DNA from: Aquabacterium commune
GTDB lineage: Bacteria; Pseudomonadota; Gammaproteobacteria; Burkholderiales; Burkholderiaceae_C
Assembly (NCBI RefSeq): GCF_004362855.1
Contig: NZ_SNXW01000009.1
Coordinates: 1 to 64,000, forward strand
DNA length: 64,000 nt
Direction of reading: 5' to 3'
Position 1 is the stretch's first letter. Every line of letters starts with the position of its first letter. The notes under the pieces were generated by a model. That model was not told where the DNA came from, searched no databases, and saw only the letters and a program-made list of their open reading frames with translations. Both the position numbers and the translations under genes were made by a program. Below, one piece after another: positions 10,284-21,651 of the stretch.

Positions 10284-11792
10284 ATGTCGCACCCCCCCCT
10301 CCCTTCCGATGCGCTGCCGCAGCAGGCCTCCAGGCGTGACTTCCTGCGCCGCGGCGGCGCCTTGTCGCTGGGCGCAACCCTCCCCGCCTGGGGCATGAAC
10401 CTGGCCGCCATGGCGGCCTCGGCCGATGCCGCCGCGGCGCTCAGCAACACCGGCGATGGCTACAAGGCCCTGGTCTGTGTGTTCCTGCAAGGCGGCAACG
10501 ACCACGCCAACACCGTCGTGCCGGTGGACGCGGGCGGCCACGCGCTGTACGCCCGCCTGCGCGGCGCCCTGGCCACGCCACGTGCGCAGCTCTTGCCGCT
10601 GTCACCGCTGGCAACGGCGCCTGCCGTGGCGGGTTTGGCGGGTGGGCAGCTGGCGCTGTCGCCGGCCTTGCCGAAGCTGCAGAACCTGTTCAACACCGAG
10701 CGCCGCCTGGCGGTGCTGCTCAACATCGGCCCCTTGCAGCAGCCCACGACGCTGGCGCAGTTCAGGGCGCGCAGCGTGGCGCTGCCGCCCAAGCTGTTCT
10801 CGCACAACGACCAGCAATCGGTGTGGCAGTCGCATGCGGCCGAGGGCAGCACCGTGGGCTGGGGCGGCGTCATCGGCGACCAGGGCTTGCTGCTCAACCG
10901 CGCCGCGCAGGCCACCGAGTCGCTGAGCTGCGTGAACCTGGCGGGCAACGCCGTGTACCTGGCGGGGCAGCAGGCCGGGCAGTTCATGGTCAACCCGCTG
11001 GGTCCGGACCGCCTGCTGGCCTTGCAGCCGGCCAACATGCTGGGCTCGCAAGATTGCGTCGATGCCTTCAAGGCCCTGGTCGGCACCCAGGAGCCCGCGG
11101 TGCACCGCCTGGCCAAGGAGCACAGCGCCATCATGCGCCGCGCCATGGACACCAACGCTGTGCTGCTGGACAAGCTCTCGGCCATCACCGTGCCGGCCGA
11201 GCGCACGCAGCCCAGCGGCAACCCGCTGGCCGACCAGCTGCGCACGGCGGCGCGCATCATGGCGGCCCACCGCAACCTGGGCGCGGCGGGGGCAGCGGGT
11301 TCCGGCGGCACCGGCTTGCGCCGCCAGGTGTTTTTCGTCTCGCTCGGCGGCTTCGACCTGCACGACAACCTCAGCGGCCAGCACCCGGTGCTGCTGGCGC
11401 AACTCGACGAGGCCCTGGCGCAGCTCGACACCGACCTTGACGCGCTGCAGATGCGCGACCAGGTCACGGCCTTCACCGCCAGCGACTTCGGCCGCACGCT
11501 GAGCTCCAACGGCGATGGCTCCGACCACGGCTGGGGATCGCACCACTTCGTCATGGGCGGCGCGGTGCAGGGCGGGCGCTTCTGGGGAGACTGGCCCGAG
11601 GTCACCGACCACGACAGTGGCGCGCAGAACATCGGGCAAGGCCGCTTGCTGCCCACGATGGCGGTGGACCACCTCGCCGAGGCCCTGGCGCGCTGGATGG
11701 GCGTGAGCGATGCCGCGGCGCTGGACCGCATCGCGCCACATCGGGCGGCTTTTGCGGGCAACTCGCCGTTGACGGGGTTGATGTCGGTCTGA
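10284..11792 (+). CDS. DUF1501 domain protein with Tat signal
   Basis: A 502-residue DUF1501 protein in the sulfatase/alkaline-phosphatase-like superfamily. The N-terminus carries a twin-arginine motif, SRRDFLRRGG, at residues 16-25, followed by a hydrophobic, alanine-rich stretch, so it is probably folded in the cytoplasm and exported by Tat. Conserved stretches include VFLQGGNDHANTVVP, FVSLGGFDLHDN and SDFGRTLSSNGDGSDHGWGSHH; the last is rich in Asp and His as expected for a metal site. AAGGAG lies 13-8 bases before the ATG. It follows DUF1800 closely in the same direction and probably forms a two-gene operon. Biochemical function is unknown. Confidence 0.88.
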   Translation: MSHPPLPSDALPQQASRRDFLRRGGALSLGATLPAWGMNLAAMAASADAAAALSNTGDGYKALVCVFLQGGNDHANTVVPVDAGGHALYARLRGALATPRAQLLPLSPLATAPAVAGLAGGQLALSPALPKLQNLFNTERRLAVLLNIGPLQQPTTLAQFRARSVALPPKLFSHNDQQSVWQSHAAEGSTVGWGGVIGDQGLLLNRAAQATESLSCVNLAGNAVYLAGQQAGQFMVNPLGPDRLLALQPANMLGSQDCVDAFKALVGTQEPAVHRLAKEHSAIMRRAMDTNAVLLDKLSAITVPAERTQPSGNPLADQLRTAARIMAAHRNLGAAGAAGSGGTGLRRQVFFVSLGGFDLHDNLSGQHPVLLAQLDEALAQLDTDLDALQMRDQVTAFTASDFGRTLSSNGDGSDHGWGSHHFVMGGAVQGGRFWGDWPEVTDHDSGAQNIGQGRLLPTMAVDHLAEALARWMGVSDAAALDRIAPHRAAFAGNSPLTGLMSV

Positions 11793-11897
11793 GATCGCAG
11801 CGGATGTGGGCTGATGTGTGGCGGATGGGGGCGTTTGCCCTTACCATCCGGGCCCTTCGGCCTCCTTCCTTGGCCGCCACCTTCCTCGGCCCGCACC

Positions 11898-12401
11898 ATG
11901 TCCACTGCCCGCACCCCGAACAAGCTCGCCCGCACCGTCGCCGGGTTCCAGCGCCTGCCCCGGGGCCTGCGCACCTGGGCCACCAGCTTCGCGCTGGGCC
12001 GCGTGGTGCCGCTGGTGGGCACGGCGGGTTTGCGCTATGAAGAGATCACACCGCAGCGCGTGGTGGTGCGCATCCGCAACCAGCGCAAGGTGCAAAACCA
12101 CATCCAGGGCGTGCACGCCGCGGCCATGGCCTTGCTGGCCGAGACCGCCACGGGCTTTTGCGTGGGCATGAACCTGCCCGACGACAAGCTGCCGCTCATC
12201 AAGACGATGAAGATCGACTACGTGCGCCGCTCGCAGGGCGACATGGTGGCCGCGGCCAGCCTGCGCCCGGAGCAAATCCAGCAGATCCTCACGCAGGACA
12301 AGGGCGAGGTGACGGTGCCCGTGACCATCACCGACGCCTCGGGCGAGCAGCCCATCCAGGCCGAGATGGTCTGGGCGTGGGTGCCCAGGAAGCGGGGCTG
12401 A
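11898..12401 (+). CDS. DUF4442/hotdog-fold thioesterase-like protein
   Basis: A 167-residue protein with the single hotdog domain of the DUF4442/PaaI-like group. Visible hallmarks are a long N-terminal helix, VQNHIQGVHAAAMALLAETATGF (the HxxGxxA core helix region) and a C-terminal beta-strand with VTITDASGEQPIQAEMVW. Members are presumed acyl-CoA thioesterases or acyl-binding proteins, but activity is not shown for most. The ATG at 11898 is preferred; an earlier in-frame start at 11814 would add a Pro/Trp-rich leader unlike the family. It converges with the sensor kinase gene to its right. Confidence 0.75.
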   Translation: MSTARTPNKLARTVAGFQRLPRGLRTWATSFALGRVVPLVGTAGLRYEEITPQRVVVRIRNQRKVQNHIQGVHAAAMALLAETATGFCVGMNLPDDKLPLIKTMKIDYVRRSQGDMVAAASLRPEQIQQILTQDKGEVTVPVTITDASGEQPIQAEMVWAWVPRKRG

Positions 12402-12422
12402 TCAACGGGCGCGGGCCAAGGC

Positions 12423-12446
12423 CCACTGCCATCGCCACTGCCATCG
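12423..12446. repeat. perfect 12-bp direct duplication between convergent genes
   Basis: CCACTGCCATCG occurs twice head-to-tail at 12423-12434 and 12435-12446, in the 47-base gap between the hotdog gene and the stop of the sensor kinase gene. No terminator with a T-run is visible in this gap. Confidence 0.9.
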
Positions 12447-12448
12447 GC

Positions 12449-15001
12449 TCAAGCGAAGTCGGCCGGGGCGTGCCGCAGCAGCGTCTGCACCAGCGCCTCC
12501 AGCTCGATGGGTTTGACGACCAGGTCCACCATGCCTGCAGCCCGGCACTTGTGGTGCTCTTCGGCCATGGCGTGGGCGGTCTGGCCGATCACCGGCAGGG
12601 TCGGTGCGAAGGCCTTGATCAGGCGGGTGGCCTCGTAGCCGTCCATCAATGGCATCTGGATGTCCATCAGCACCACGTCGAAGGCCGCGCGGCCACTGGC
12701 CTGCAGCTCGGCCACCACCGCCAGGCCGCTGTCGCTCATCGTGACGTGGGCGCCCTCGAAGGCCAGCAGCTCTGTCAGCACCATCTGGTTGACCGGGTTG
12801 TCTTCGGCGGCCAGGATGCGCAAGCCCTCCAGGCGGCGCAAGCGCTGTGGCTGCACCGCTGGCGGTGTGGCGGGTGCCTGGGGCGTGGCATGGGCCGCTG
12901 CGGGCGCAGCCTGTGCAGGCAGGAATGGCAAGCTCACCTCGAAGCGCGTGCCCTGACCGGGAGCGCTGTGGACCTGGATGTCGCCTTCCAGCATCTCCAC
13001 CAGGCGCTTGGTGATCGTCAAGCCCAGGCCGGTGCCACCGTACTGCCGGGTGGTCGAGCCGTCGGCCTGTTCGAAGGGCTGGAACAGGCGGTCAACTTGC
13101 GACGGGCGCATGCCGATGCCGGTGTCGGTGACGGTCAGCACCAGCCGGGTGTGGCGCAAGCTGGCATGGACGTGGACCTCGCCCTGGGCCGTGAACTTGA
13201 CCGCGTTGGACAGCAGGTTCAAGAGGATCTGCTCCAGCCGCAGGGCATCGCCCATGCACGTGGGCGGCAGGTCGTCGGCCAGCGCGACGTGGATCGCCAG
13301 CCCTTTGCCGTCGGCGCGCTCACGCACCACTGCGACGGTGCGGTCGATCAGGGCCCGCAGATCGACCGGCTGCAGCTCGATGTGCAGCTTGCCGGCTTCG
13401 ATCTTCGAGAAATCCAGGATGTCGTTGATGATGCCCAGCAGCAAGCGCCCCGAGGCGTTGATCTGCTCGAACACCTGCCGGGCCGGGCCGCTGTGGTCGC
13501 GCAACCCGATCTGTGCGAGGCCCAGCACGCCATTGAGCGGTGTGCGGATCTCGTGGCTCATGTTGGCCAGGAATTCGCTCTTGATGCGGGTCAGGCGCTC
13601 GGCCTCCTGGCGGGCCGCTTCGAGTTCGGCGGTGCGCTCGCGGACGGTTTGCTCCAGGCGCTCCTGGTGGGCCTGCAGCGCGGCACGGGCTTGCTGCACC
13701 TCGCTGATGTCCTGGATGGCGCCTTCGATGCGCACCACGCGGCCATCGCATTGCACGGGCTCACCCTGGGTGCGGATCCATTTGACCGCCCCCTTGGCAC
13801 TGGTGAGTTGCAACTCCAGCGCGTAGGGCTCGCCGCGTTCGACGGCCTGGCGCAGGGTCTGGGCGATGCGGTCGTGGTGCTCGCCCTGGAAGTATTTCAA
13901 GCCGTCGTGGAAGGTCAGCGAAGCGGGGTCGCTCGGGTCGAGGTCCAGGATGCGCGCTGCGCCGTCCGTGCGGGTGCCCATGCCGGTGGCAACATCGATG
14001 CCCCAGCCGCCGACCTTGGCCAGCGTGCTCATGCGGTCGAGCAGGGCCTGCTTGTCGCGCAAGGCGGTCTCGGTGTGGCGTTGTTCGGTGACGTCCAGGG
14101 CCAGGCCGATGACGACGTTGCCGCTGGTGGTCTGCAACCCGCGGCCGTGGACTTCCAGCGCCACCGTCGAGCCATCGCGGCGCCGACCGGCAAAGCCGTA
14201 GCGGACCTCGCGGCCCGGGTTGTCGAAGCGGTCCTGCAGCTGCGCGCGAACGCGTTCGCGGTCTGCCTCGGCCACCAGCTCGCTGACGCGCACTTGCTGG
14301 ACGATCTGCTGCGGGCTGTCGTAGCCCAGGATCCGCGCGAACTCCGGGTTGACGTAGAGGAAGTCGTCGCCCTGGACGATGTAGATCCCCGCCAGCGTCT
14401 GTTCGACGAGCGCTTCGAATTTGCTGTTGCCCGAGCGCTGCTCGGTGCGGTGCAGCCACTCGATGCCCATGCTGATGAGCAGGCCCATGGTCACGAACAC
14501 CCCCATCGCGATGGTCTCGCCGGGGTTGCGCACGGCCCAGTGCCCATGGGGTGAGAGGAAAACGAGCCAGGTCAGGGCCGCGGACACGGAGGTGGCCAGC
14601 ATGCCCGCCATCCAGCCACCCATCCAGGCGGCCACGAACACCGCCGGGTACGACAACAGCCACGCAAAGGGCTGGAGGTGTGTCCAGAAGTCCCATTGGA
14701 GGGTGGTGGCCAGCACCGGCATGCCCACGCCCCAGAGCACGGCCGTGCGGCGGCTGCGCTGCGGCGTGCTTCCCAGCAGCTGGATGTCGGCTTCGGCAGG
14801 GACGTTCTGCAGGGTCAACCACAGGATGGCGGACGTCGCAGCGACGAAGGCCAGCCCTTTGAACATCGAGAAACGGGCCAGGGTCTCGGGGTCACTGAAC
14901 TGCCCGAGGACGCGGTCTGACAAGAAGATCCAGGCCGCAGCGAAAACGGCGTAACCCGCCGTGGCACGCAGGCTGAACAGCTTGCGACGAGAGACCGACA
15001 T
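12449..15001 (-). CDS. hybrid sensor histidine kinase (TM sensor, two PAS, HisKA, HATPase, REC)
   Basis: An 850-residue membrane kinase. About six transmembrane helices in the first ~190 residues resemble the DUF4118/MASE-type sensor regions. Two PAS domains (about 195-310 and 325-435), a short coiled coil, HisKA with phospho-acceptor His483 in NMSHEIRTPLNG, an HATPase domain with GTGLGLTITKRL and a C-terminal receiver domain with phospho-acceptor Asp780 (LMDIQMPLMDG) follow. No response regulator or HPt gene is adjacent, so it is an orphan hybrid whose phosphate must be passed on elsewhere. The start at 15001 has AAGGAG 5 bases upstream. Signal unknown. Confidence 0.88.
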   Translation of the reverse strand: MSVSRRKLFSLRATAGYAVFAAAWIFLSDRVLGQFSDPETLARFSMFKGLAFVAATSAILWLTLQNVPAEADIQLLGSTPQRSRRTAVLWGVGMPVLATTLQWDFWTHLQPFAWLLSYPAVFVAAWMGGWMAGMLATSVSAALTWLVFLSPHGHWAVRNPGETIAMGVFVTMGLLISMGIEWLHRTEQRSGNSKFEALVEQTLAGIYIVQGDDFLYVNPEFARILGYDSPQQIVQQVRVSELVAEADRERVRAQLQDRFDNPGREVRYGFAGRRRDGSTVALEVHGRGLQTTSGNVVIGLALDVTEQRHTETALRDKQALLDRMSTLAKVGGWGIDVATGMGTRTDGAARILDLDPSDPASLTFHDGLKYFQGEHHDRIAQTLRQAVERGEPYALELQLTSAKGAVKWIRTQGEPVQCDGRVVRIEGAIQDISEVQQARAALQAHQERLEQTVRERTAELEAARQEAERLTRIKSEFLANMSHEIRTPLNGVLGLAQIGLRDHSGPARQVFEQINASGRLLLGIINDILDFSKIEAGKLHIELQPVDLRALIDRTVAVVRERADGKGLAIHVALADDLPPTCMGDALRLEQILLNLLSNAVKFTAQGEVHVHASLRHTRLVLTVTDTGIGMRPSQVDRLFQPFEQADGSTTRQYGGTGLGLTITKRLVEMLEGDIQVHSAPGQGTRFEVSLPFLPAQAAPAAAHATPQAPATPPAVQPQRLRRLEGLRILAAEDNPVNQMVLTELLAFEGAHVTMSDSGLAVVAELQASGRAAFDVVLMDIQMPLMDGYEATRLIKAFAPTLPVIGQTAHAMAEEHHKCRAAGMVDLVVKPIELEALVQTLLRHAPADFA

Positions 15002-15102
15002 CCATGCTCCTTCCCACCCAGCAGGGCGGTCTGGATTATCGCGCCGGGACAACCGGCGCGGTGCGGGGATCTACAGGGTGTCCGCCCCGTTTCAGCCAGC
15101 GT

Positions 15103-16200
15103 TCAGCCGGCGTTCACGCGGGCCGTCACCGCCTTGCCGCTCTGCAGGCCGAGCTTGGCCATCAGCGCCTGGTCCTTCTCGAACTCGGGGTTGCCGGTGG
15201 TCAGCAGCTTGTCGCCGTAGAAGATCGAGTTGGCGCCGGCCAGGAAGCACATCGCTTGCACGGCCTCGCTCATGGCCTGGCGACCGGCGGACAGGCGCAC
15301 GCGGGCCGTGGGCATGGTGATGCGGGCCACGGCGATGGTGCGCACGAATTCCAGCGGGTCGAGCTGCGGGGTGTCGGCCAGCGGCGTGCCGGGCACGCGC
15401 ACCAGGTCGTTGATGGGCACGGACTCGGGGAAGGTGGGCAGGTTGGCCAGCTGGGCGATGAGGCCGGCGCGGCCTTCGCGCGTTTCGCCCATGCCCACGA
15501 TGCCACCGCTGCACACCTTCAGCTTGGCCTTGCGCACGTGTTCGAGCGTGTGCAGGCGGTCTTCCAGGTCACGCGTGGTGATGATGTCGCCGTACAGCTC
15601 GGGCGCGGTGTCGAGGTTGTGGTTGTAGTAGTCCAGGCCGGCATCTTTCAAGGCCGTGGCCTGGGTGTCGGTCAGCATGCCCAGGGTGCAGCAGGCTTCC
15701 AGGCCCTCTTGCTTGATGACGCCGATCAGCTCGGCGACTTTCTCGATGTCGCGGTCTTTCGGGGCTCGCCAGGCGGCGCCCATGCAGAAGCGGCTGGCGC
15801 CGGCGTCGCGCGCGGCGACCACGGCCTCGCGCACCTCATCTGGCGACATCAGCTTGCTGGCTTCCACGCCGGTGTCGTAGGACGCCGATTGCGGGCAGTA
15901 GCCGCAGTCTTCGGGGCAGCCGCCGGTTTTCACGGACAGCAGCGTGGCGTGCTCGATCTCGTTGGCGTTCCAGTGCTGGCGGTGCACCTGCTGGGCCTGC
16001 CACAGCAGGTCGTTGAAGGGCAGGTTGAAGAGGTCCAGCACCTTCGCGCGCGGCCAGCGGCCATTGTCGAAGTTGGGGTCGGTGCAGTCACCGCCGCAGC
16101 CGTGGGCGTTCAGCACGGGCTTTTTGGGCACGAGCTGGATCGGGCGCTCGGCGGTGGCCGGTGCGCTGGTGGGCTGGGTGGACGTTGAGCAGGAAGACAT
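15103..16200 (-). CDS. bioB: biotin synthase
   Basis: A 365-residue radical-SAM enzyme that inserts sulfur into dethiobiotin, the last step of biotin synthesis. The 4Fe-4S motif is CPEDCGYC (Cys95, Cys99, Cys102). Further conserved stretches are [27 protein letters not shown] and [11 protein letters not shown], which supply 2Fe-2S ligands. The N-terminal extension of about 50 residues includes an unusual CGGDCTD segment. The start at 16200 is preferred over 16242, which would add 14 non-conserved residues. No other bio genes are in the window, so biotin synthesis is split across the genome. Confidence 0.95.
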   Translation of the reverse strand: MSSCSTSTQPTSAPATAERPIQLVPKKPVLNAHGCGGDCTDPNFDNGRWPRAKVLDLFNLPFNDLLWQAQQVHRQHWNANEIEHATLLSVKTGGCPEDCGYCPQSASYDTGVEASKLMSPDEVREAVVAARDAGASRFCMGAAWRAPKDRDIEKVAELIGVIKQEGLEACCTLGMLTDTQATALKDAGLDYYNHNLDTAPELYGDIITTRDLEDRLHTLEHVRKAKLKVCSGGIVGMGETREGRAGLIAQLANLPTFPESVPINDLVRVPGTPLADTPQLDPLEFVRTIAVARITMPTARVRLSAGRQAMSEAVQAMCFLAGANSIFYGDKLLTTGNPEFEKDQALMAKLGLQSGKAVTARVNAG

Positions 16201-16373
16201 GGGCGTTCGGCGCTGGGTGAGCGCGAAGGGCAGCAAAACCAAGTGCGCAGTTTAGTCCTTCTGCCTGGGTGACCGTGTTGACCACGGATGCATCCGGTTG
16301 ACGTCAGGTGCCGTCCGCGTCAGCGGTGCGTGCAGGCCAGGAAACCGGAGCGCGGCTGGGCTAAGCTTGGCCC

Positions 16374-16826
16374 ATGCGCTTCGAACACCTCATCGAGATC
16401 AACTCCCACCGCGTCAGCATCGGCACCGTCGTGCCACCGTTCACGCGCGAGCAGCTCTGGCGCGGCCTGATGGTCCGGGTGCAGATGCCGCAGCGTTTTC
16501 CCATGGGCCCGGAGCGCTGCGACTGGACCGAGACCGAACCCGGCCGCATCCAGCGCACCGTGCATTTCGGGCAGCACGTCATGCACGACGAGGTGGTGGT
16601 CGAGCCAGAGCAGCGCCTGGTGTTCACGCCCCAGGCCCATGGCGACACCGCCCCCATCCGCTTGAGCATCGCCATCGAGGAGCCCCAAGCCGGGCAGATG
16701 GTGCTGCGCTTCACCTACGAGGCCCTGGCCGCGCAGACGCCCGAAGAGGCTTACTACAACGACTACCGCCACAACGCCTGGCTGCACAACGACCGCGACA
16801 TGGTCCGCACCCTGCGCCAGTGGTTG

Positions 16827-16844
<18 letters not shown>
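16374..16844 (+). CDS. SRPBCC-fold protein (DUF1857/AtaL-like)
   Basis: A 156-residue single-domain protein of the START/SRPBCC fold. It begins MRFEHLIEINS and contains the pattern of the DUF1857 family (WRGLMVRVQMPQRFPMG and FTYEAL near residue 115). These proteins bind small hydrophobic molecules; bacterial members have no assigned role. It stands alone, divergent from bioB across 173 bases, and its last 18 bases overlap the 3' end of the convergent sensor kinase gene. Function remains unknown. Confidence 0.75.
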
Positions 16845-18746
<1,902 letters not shown>

Positions 18747-18799
18747 GACGCAGGGGCCGCGACCGCGTCATCGGGGATTCCACCGGGCGGTGCGCGGTC

Positions 18800-20521
18800 T
18801 CAGAGCACGGGGTGCGGCAAATCGGGGTCGTGCACCTGCGTGGTGCCGATCTCGCTGCGGCCCAGCTTCACCGCGGAGCGCAGCGCCGGCACCGCCGCCT
18901 GCATGGCTGCGGCGTTCAGCCCCAGGCCGCGCACCACGCACACGGCTGCGGGCTGGCAGGCGGCAAAGCGGCGCACATCGGCCGGGGTGAGCAGCCCGCC
19001 GATGGCCACGACCGGCGCGGGGCTGTGGGCCAGCCACCAGCGCAGGTTGTCTTCGCCCTGGGGCTGCCAGGGCATGTCTTTGGTGGTGGTGGCTTGGACC
19101 GGGCCGCAGGCGATCAGGCTGGCGCCGCAACCGGCCGCGCGGGCCAGCTCCCACAGGCTGTGCGAGCTCAGGCCGAGCATGATGCGGTCGCGTTCGGCCA
19201 GCAGGCGGGCGCGGTCGTCGGGGCTCAGGGCCTGGAGGTCTTCCTGGCCCAGGTGGACGCCCAGGCGGAAGCCGGCTTCGGTCGCCATGCGCGGCGGCAA
19301 GGTCAGGGCGGCGCGCCAGTGGTCGTTGACGAAGAGTTGGGCGCCCGCCTGTGCGGCATCGGCCAGGCTGGCATCGAGCTGGGCTTGCAGGGCCTGCAGG
19401 CTGGCAGGGTGCTTGTGGCGCAGCTGCACGCAGCGCAGGCCGGCGGCCAGGGCCGATTGCAGCAGGGCGTGGTCGGGCAGGATGCCGTAGAGGCCGTCGG
19501 TGGGCGGGGTGAAAGGGGCGAACAGCGGCGGGGTGCGGGGTGTGCCAGGGGGGGCGGGGTTGTCAGATGCGCTGGGCGTGCCCAGGCTGAGTTGCCAGGG
19601 CAGGTCGGTGCCCAGGCCCAGCCAGGGCAGGGGGGCGCCGCCGCGTGCTGGGCCGGCCGCGAAGCCCGCACGCGCCTGCACCGGGCCTGCGCCGCGGCCT
19701 GCCGCATGACCTTGCGCCAGGGCCTGGCGGGTGAGCATGTGGGCCAGCACGATGGCATCGGCATCGGCGTGTCCCAGGGCCCAGGCGCCGGCCACGCCGC
19801 TGGCGAAGGTGCAGCCGCTGCCGTGGTGGTGCGGGGCGTCCAGGCGCGGTGCGCACAACCAGCCCTGGGCTTGCGGGGTGTCCAGCCAATCCAGGCACCA
19901 GGCCTGGCCATGGGGTGAGGGCACCTCGTCGGGGGCGTCGCCACCGGTGATGACCACGCTGCGTGCGCCCAGGGTGCGCAGGGCGGCCGCCAGCGCGGGC
20001 AGGGTGTCGCGCGGGCCGCCGTGGCCGCCCGCTTGTTGCAGCAGCAGACGGGCTTCGGCGCGGTTGGGCGTGAGCACGGTGGCGCGTGGCAGCAGCCACT
20101 GGCGGTAGGCCTGGCGGACGTCGTCGTCGGCAAAGGCGGCGCCACCGGCCGAGGCGCCCAGCACCGGGTCCACCACCAGGGCCAGTTGGCGGTGGGGGTC
20201 TTGGCCCGGGGGCGTGCTGGCGCGGAAGTGGTCCACGCATTGCGCCACCAGGCGCACGGCGGCCACGCTGCCCAGGAGGCCGGTCTTGATGACGCTGGGT
20301 GGCATGTCTTCGGCCAGGGCCTGCAACTGGGCCTGGAGCGGGTCTGGCGGCACCGGCCAGACGGCGGCCACACCTTGCGAATGCTGGGCGGTGAGGGCCG
20401 CGGCCACGGGGCACAGGTGCACGCCCAGGGCGTCGGCGGCGCGCTGGTCGGCGCTCAGGCCGGCACCGCCGGCGGTGTCCAGGCCGGCGATGCTCCAGAC
20501 GATGGGCGGGGAGGAGGTCAT
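18800..20521 (-). CDS. thiDE: bifunctional HMP-P kinase / thiamine-phosphate synthase (ThiD-ThiE fusion)
   Basis: A 573-residue fusion that joins two steps of thiamine synthesis. Residues 1-270 are ThiD (hydroxymethylpyrimidine/HMP-phosphate kinase): IAGLDTAGGAGLSAD, VVDPVLGASAG, TPNRAEARLL and the anion hole HHHGSGCTF (231-239). Residues about 343-560 are ThiE (thiamine-phosphate synthase): GLYGILPD, CVQLRHKH, FVNDHW, GVHLGQEDL, GPVQATTTK (473-481) and VAIGGL. A 70-residue Ala/Gly/Pro-rich linker joins them. All core motifs of both halves are present, so both activities are likely. The start at 20521 is chosen because MTSSPPIVWSIAG matches the ThiD N-terminus. It is the last gene of the thiC operon. 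Confidence 0.9.
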   Translation of the reverse strand: MTSSPPIVWSIAGLDTAGGAGLSADQRAADALGVHLCPVAAALTAQHSQGVAAVWPVPPDPLQAQLQALAEDMPPSVIKTGLLGSVAAVRLVAQCVDHFRASTPPGQDPHRQLALVVDPVLGASAGGAAFADDDVRQAYRQWLLPRATVLTPNRAEARLLLQQAGGHGGPRDTLPALAAALRTLGARSVVITGGDAPDEVPSPHGQAWCLDWLDTPQAQGWLCAPRLDAPHHHGSGCTFASGVAGAWALGHADADAIVLAHMLTRQALAQGHAAGRGAGPVQARAGFAAGPARGGAPLPWLGLGTDLPWQLSLGTPSASDNPAPPGTPRTPPLFAPFTPPTDGLYGILPDHALLQSALAAGLRCVQLRHKHPASLQALQAQLDASLADAAQAGAQLFVNDHWRAALTLPPRMATEAGFRLGVHLGQEDLQALSPDDRARLLAERDRIMLGLSSHSLWELARAAGCGASLIACGPVQATTTKDMPWQPQGEDNLRWWLAHSPAPVVAIGGLLTPADVRRFAACQPAAVCVVRGLGLNAAAMQAAVPALRSAVKLGRSEIGTTQVHDPDLPHPVL

Positions 20522-20549
20522 CGGCAGGGCGGCGTTCACAGTTCGGTGC

Positions 20550-21392
20550 TCACAGCAGCACGAAGGGTTGGCCACCGACGGGCGTGGTGGCCACGGCGAC
20601 ATCGCTGGTCGGCATCAGGCCCGCGCGGAAGCCTTCGCGTCCGGCGGCCACGGCGTGGCGGAAGGCGCGGGCCATGCGCACCGGGTCGGTGGCTTGCGAG
20701 ACGGCCGAGTTCAGCAGCACGGCGTCCATGCCCAGCTCCATGGCGGCGGTGGCGTGCGAGGGCGCGCCCAGGCCCGCATCGACGATGAGGGTGATGCCGG
20801 GCAGGCGTGCGCGCAGGGTGCGCAGGGCCCAGGGGTTGAGCAGGCCCAGGCCTGAGCCGATGGGCGCCGCCCAGGGCATGAGGATGCGGCAACCGGCATC
20901 GACCAGGCGCTGGGCGCTGATCAGGTCATCGGTGCAATATGGCAGCACCTCGAAGCCATCGGCCACCAACTGGCGTGCGGCATCGACCAGCTCGAAGGGG
21001 TCGGGCTGCAGGGTCTGTTCGTCGCCGACGACCTCCAGCTTGACCCAGTGCGTGCCGAGCAGCTCGCGCGCCATGTGGGCCAGGGCGATGGCCTCGCGGG
21101 CGCTGCGGCAACCGGCGGTGTTGGGCAGCAGGTGGGCGCCTTGGGCGCGGGCCGTGTCGCGGATGGTTTGCACGAAGCCGTTGTCGTGGCCCATGGCGAC
21201 CGCGCCCGTGCTGGCCGCCAGCGTGCGCTTGAGGCCCAGGGTCAGCACCTGGCTGCCCGAGGCGACGATGGCATCTTGCAGGGCCTGGGGCGAGGGGTGG
21301 CCGGCGGTGCCCAGCAGGAAGCGGCTGTGCAGCACGGTGTCGCCGATGCGCCAGGTGTCGGCCGTGTCAGCGTGGTGGGGCTCAGGGCGCAT
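20550..21392 (-). CDS. thiG: thiazole synthase
   Basis: A 280-residue TIM-barrel enzyme that builds the thiazole phosphate ring of thiamine from deoxyxylulose phosphate, ThiS thiocarboxylate and dehydroglycine. The Schiff-base lysine is Lys118 in HWVKLEVVGD. Also conserved are LPNTAGCRSAREAI, LPYCTDDLISAQRL, MPWAAPIGSGLGL and VDAGLGAPSHA. The ATG at 21392 is 6 bases past the thiS stop. It lies between thiS and thiDE in the leftward operon. Confidence 0.94.
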   Translation of the reverse strand: MRPEPHHADTADTWRIGDTVLHSRFLLGTAGHPSPQALQDAIVASGSQVLTLGLKRTLAASTGAVAMGHDNGFVQTIRDTARAQGAHLLPNTAGCRSAREAIALAHMARELLGTHWVKLEVVGDEQTLQPDPFELVDAARQLVADGFEVLPYCTDDLISAQRLVDAGCRILMPWAAPIGSGLGLLNPWALRTLRARLPGITLIVDAGLGAPSHATAAMELGMDAVLLNSAVSQATDPVRMARAFRHAVAAGREGFRAGLMPTSDVAVATTPVGGQPFVLL

Positions 21393-21397
21393 GGGGG

Positions 21398-21634
21398 TCA
21401 GCCTCCGGTGATGGGGGAAAAGCACAGCACGGTGTCGCCATCGTGCAGGGGGTGGGCGCTGCGGGCCTGTCGGGCCACGAAGCTGCCGTTGACCGCAGTG
21501 GCCACTTGCGTGGCATCGGTTTGCGTGCCAGCCAGCAGGGCCGCGACCGCATCGGCCAGGGTGCTGTCGGCGGGCAAGGCCAGCGGGCCGCGCTCGGTGT
21601 GGACGGTGAGGGTGTGGGCGTCTGGGTGGGTCAT
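21398..21634 (-). CDS. thiS: sulfur carrier protein ThiS
   Basis: A 78-residue ubiquitin-fold sulfur carrier ending in the required Gly-Gly (FSPITGG), which is adenylated and thiocarboxylated. VATAVNGSFVAR and LHDGDTVLCF are typical. The start at 21634 gives the usual length. An upstream ATG at 21655 overlaps the thiO stop as ATGA and would give 85 residues; both are possible. Confidence 0.9.
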   Translation of the reverse strand: MTHPDAHTLTVHTERGPLALPADSTLADAVAALLAGTQTDATQVATAVNGSFVARQARSAHPLHDGDTVLCFSPITGG

Positions 21635-21651
21635 GCGCGAGGGTGTTCCTG

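Noticed and set aside
12158-14554. A long plus-strand open frame opposite the hybrid kinase.
   Set aside because: The minus-strand kinase has all its domains; the plus-strand frame starts inside another gene and has no recognisable motifs.
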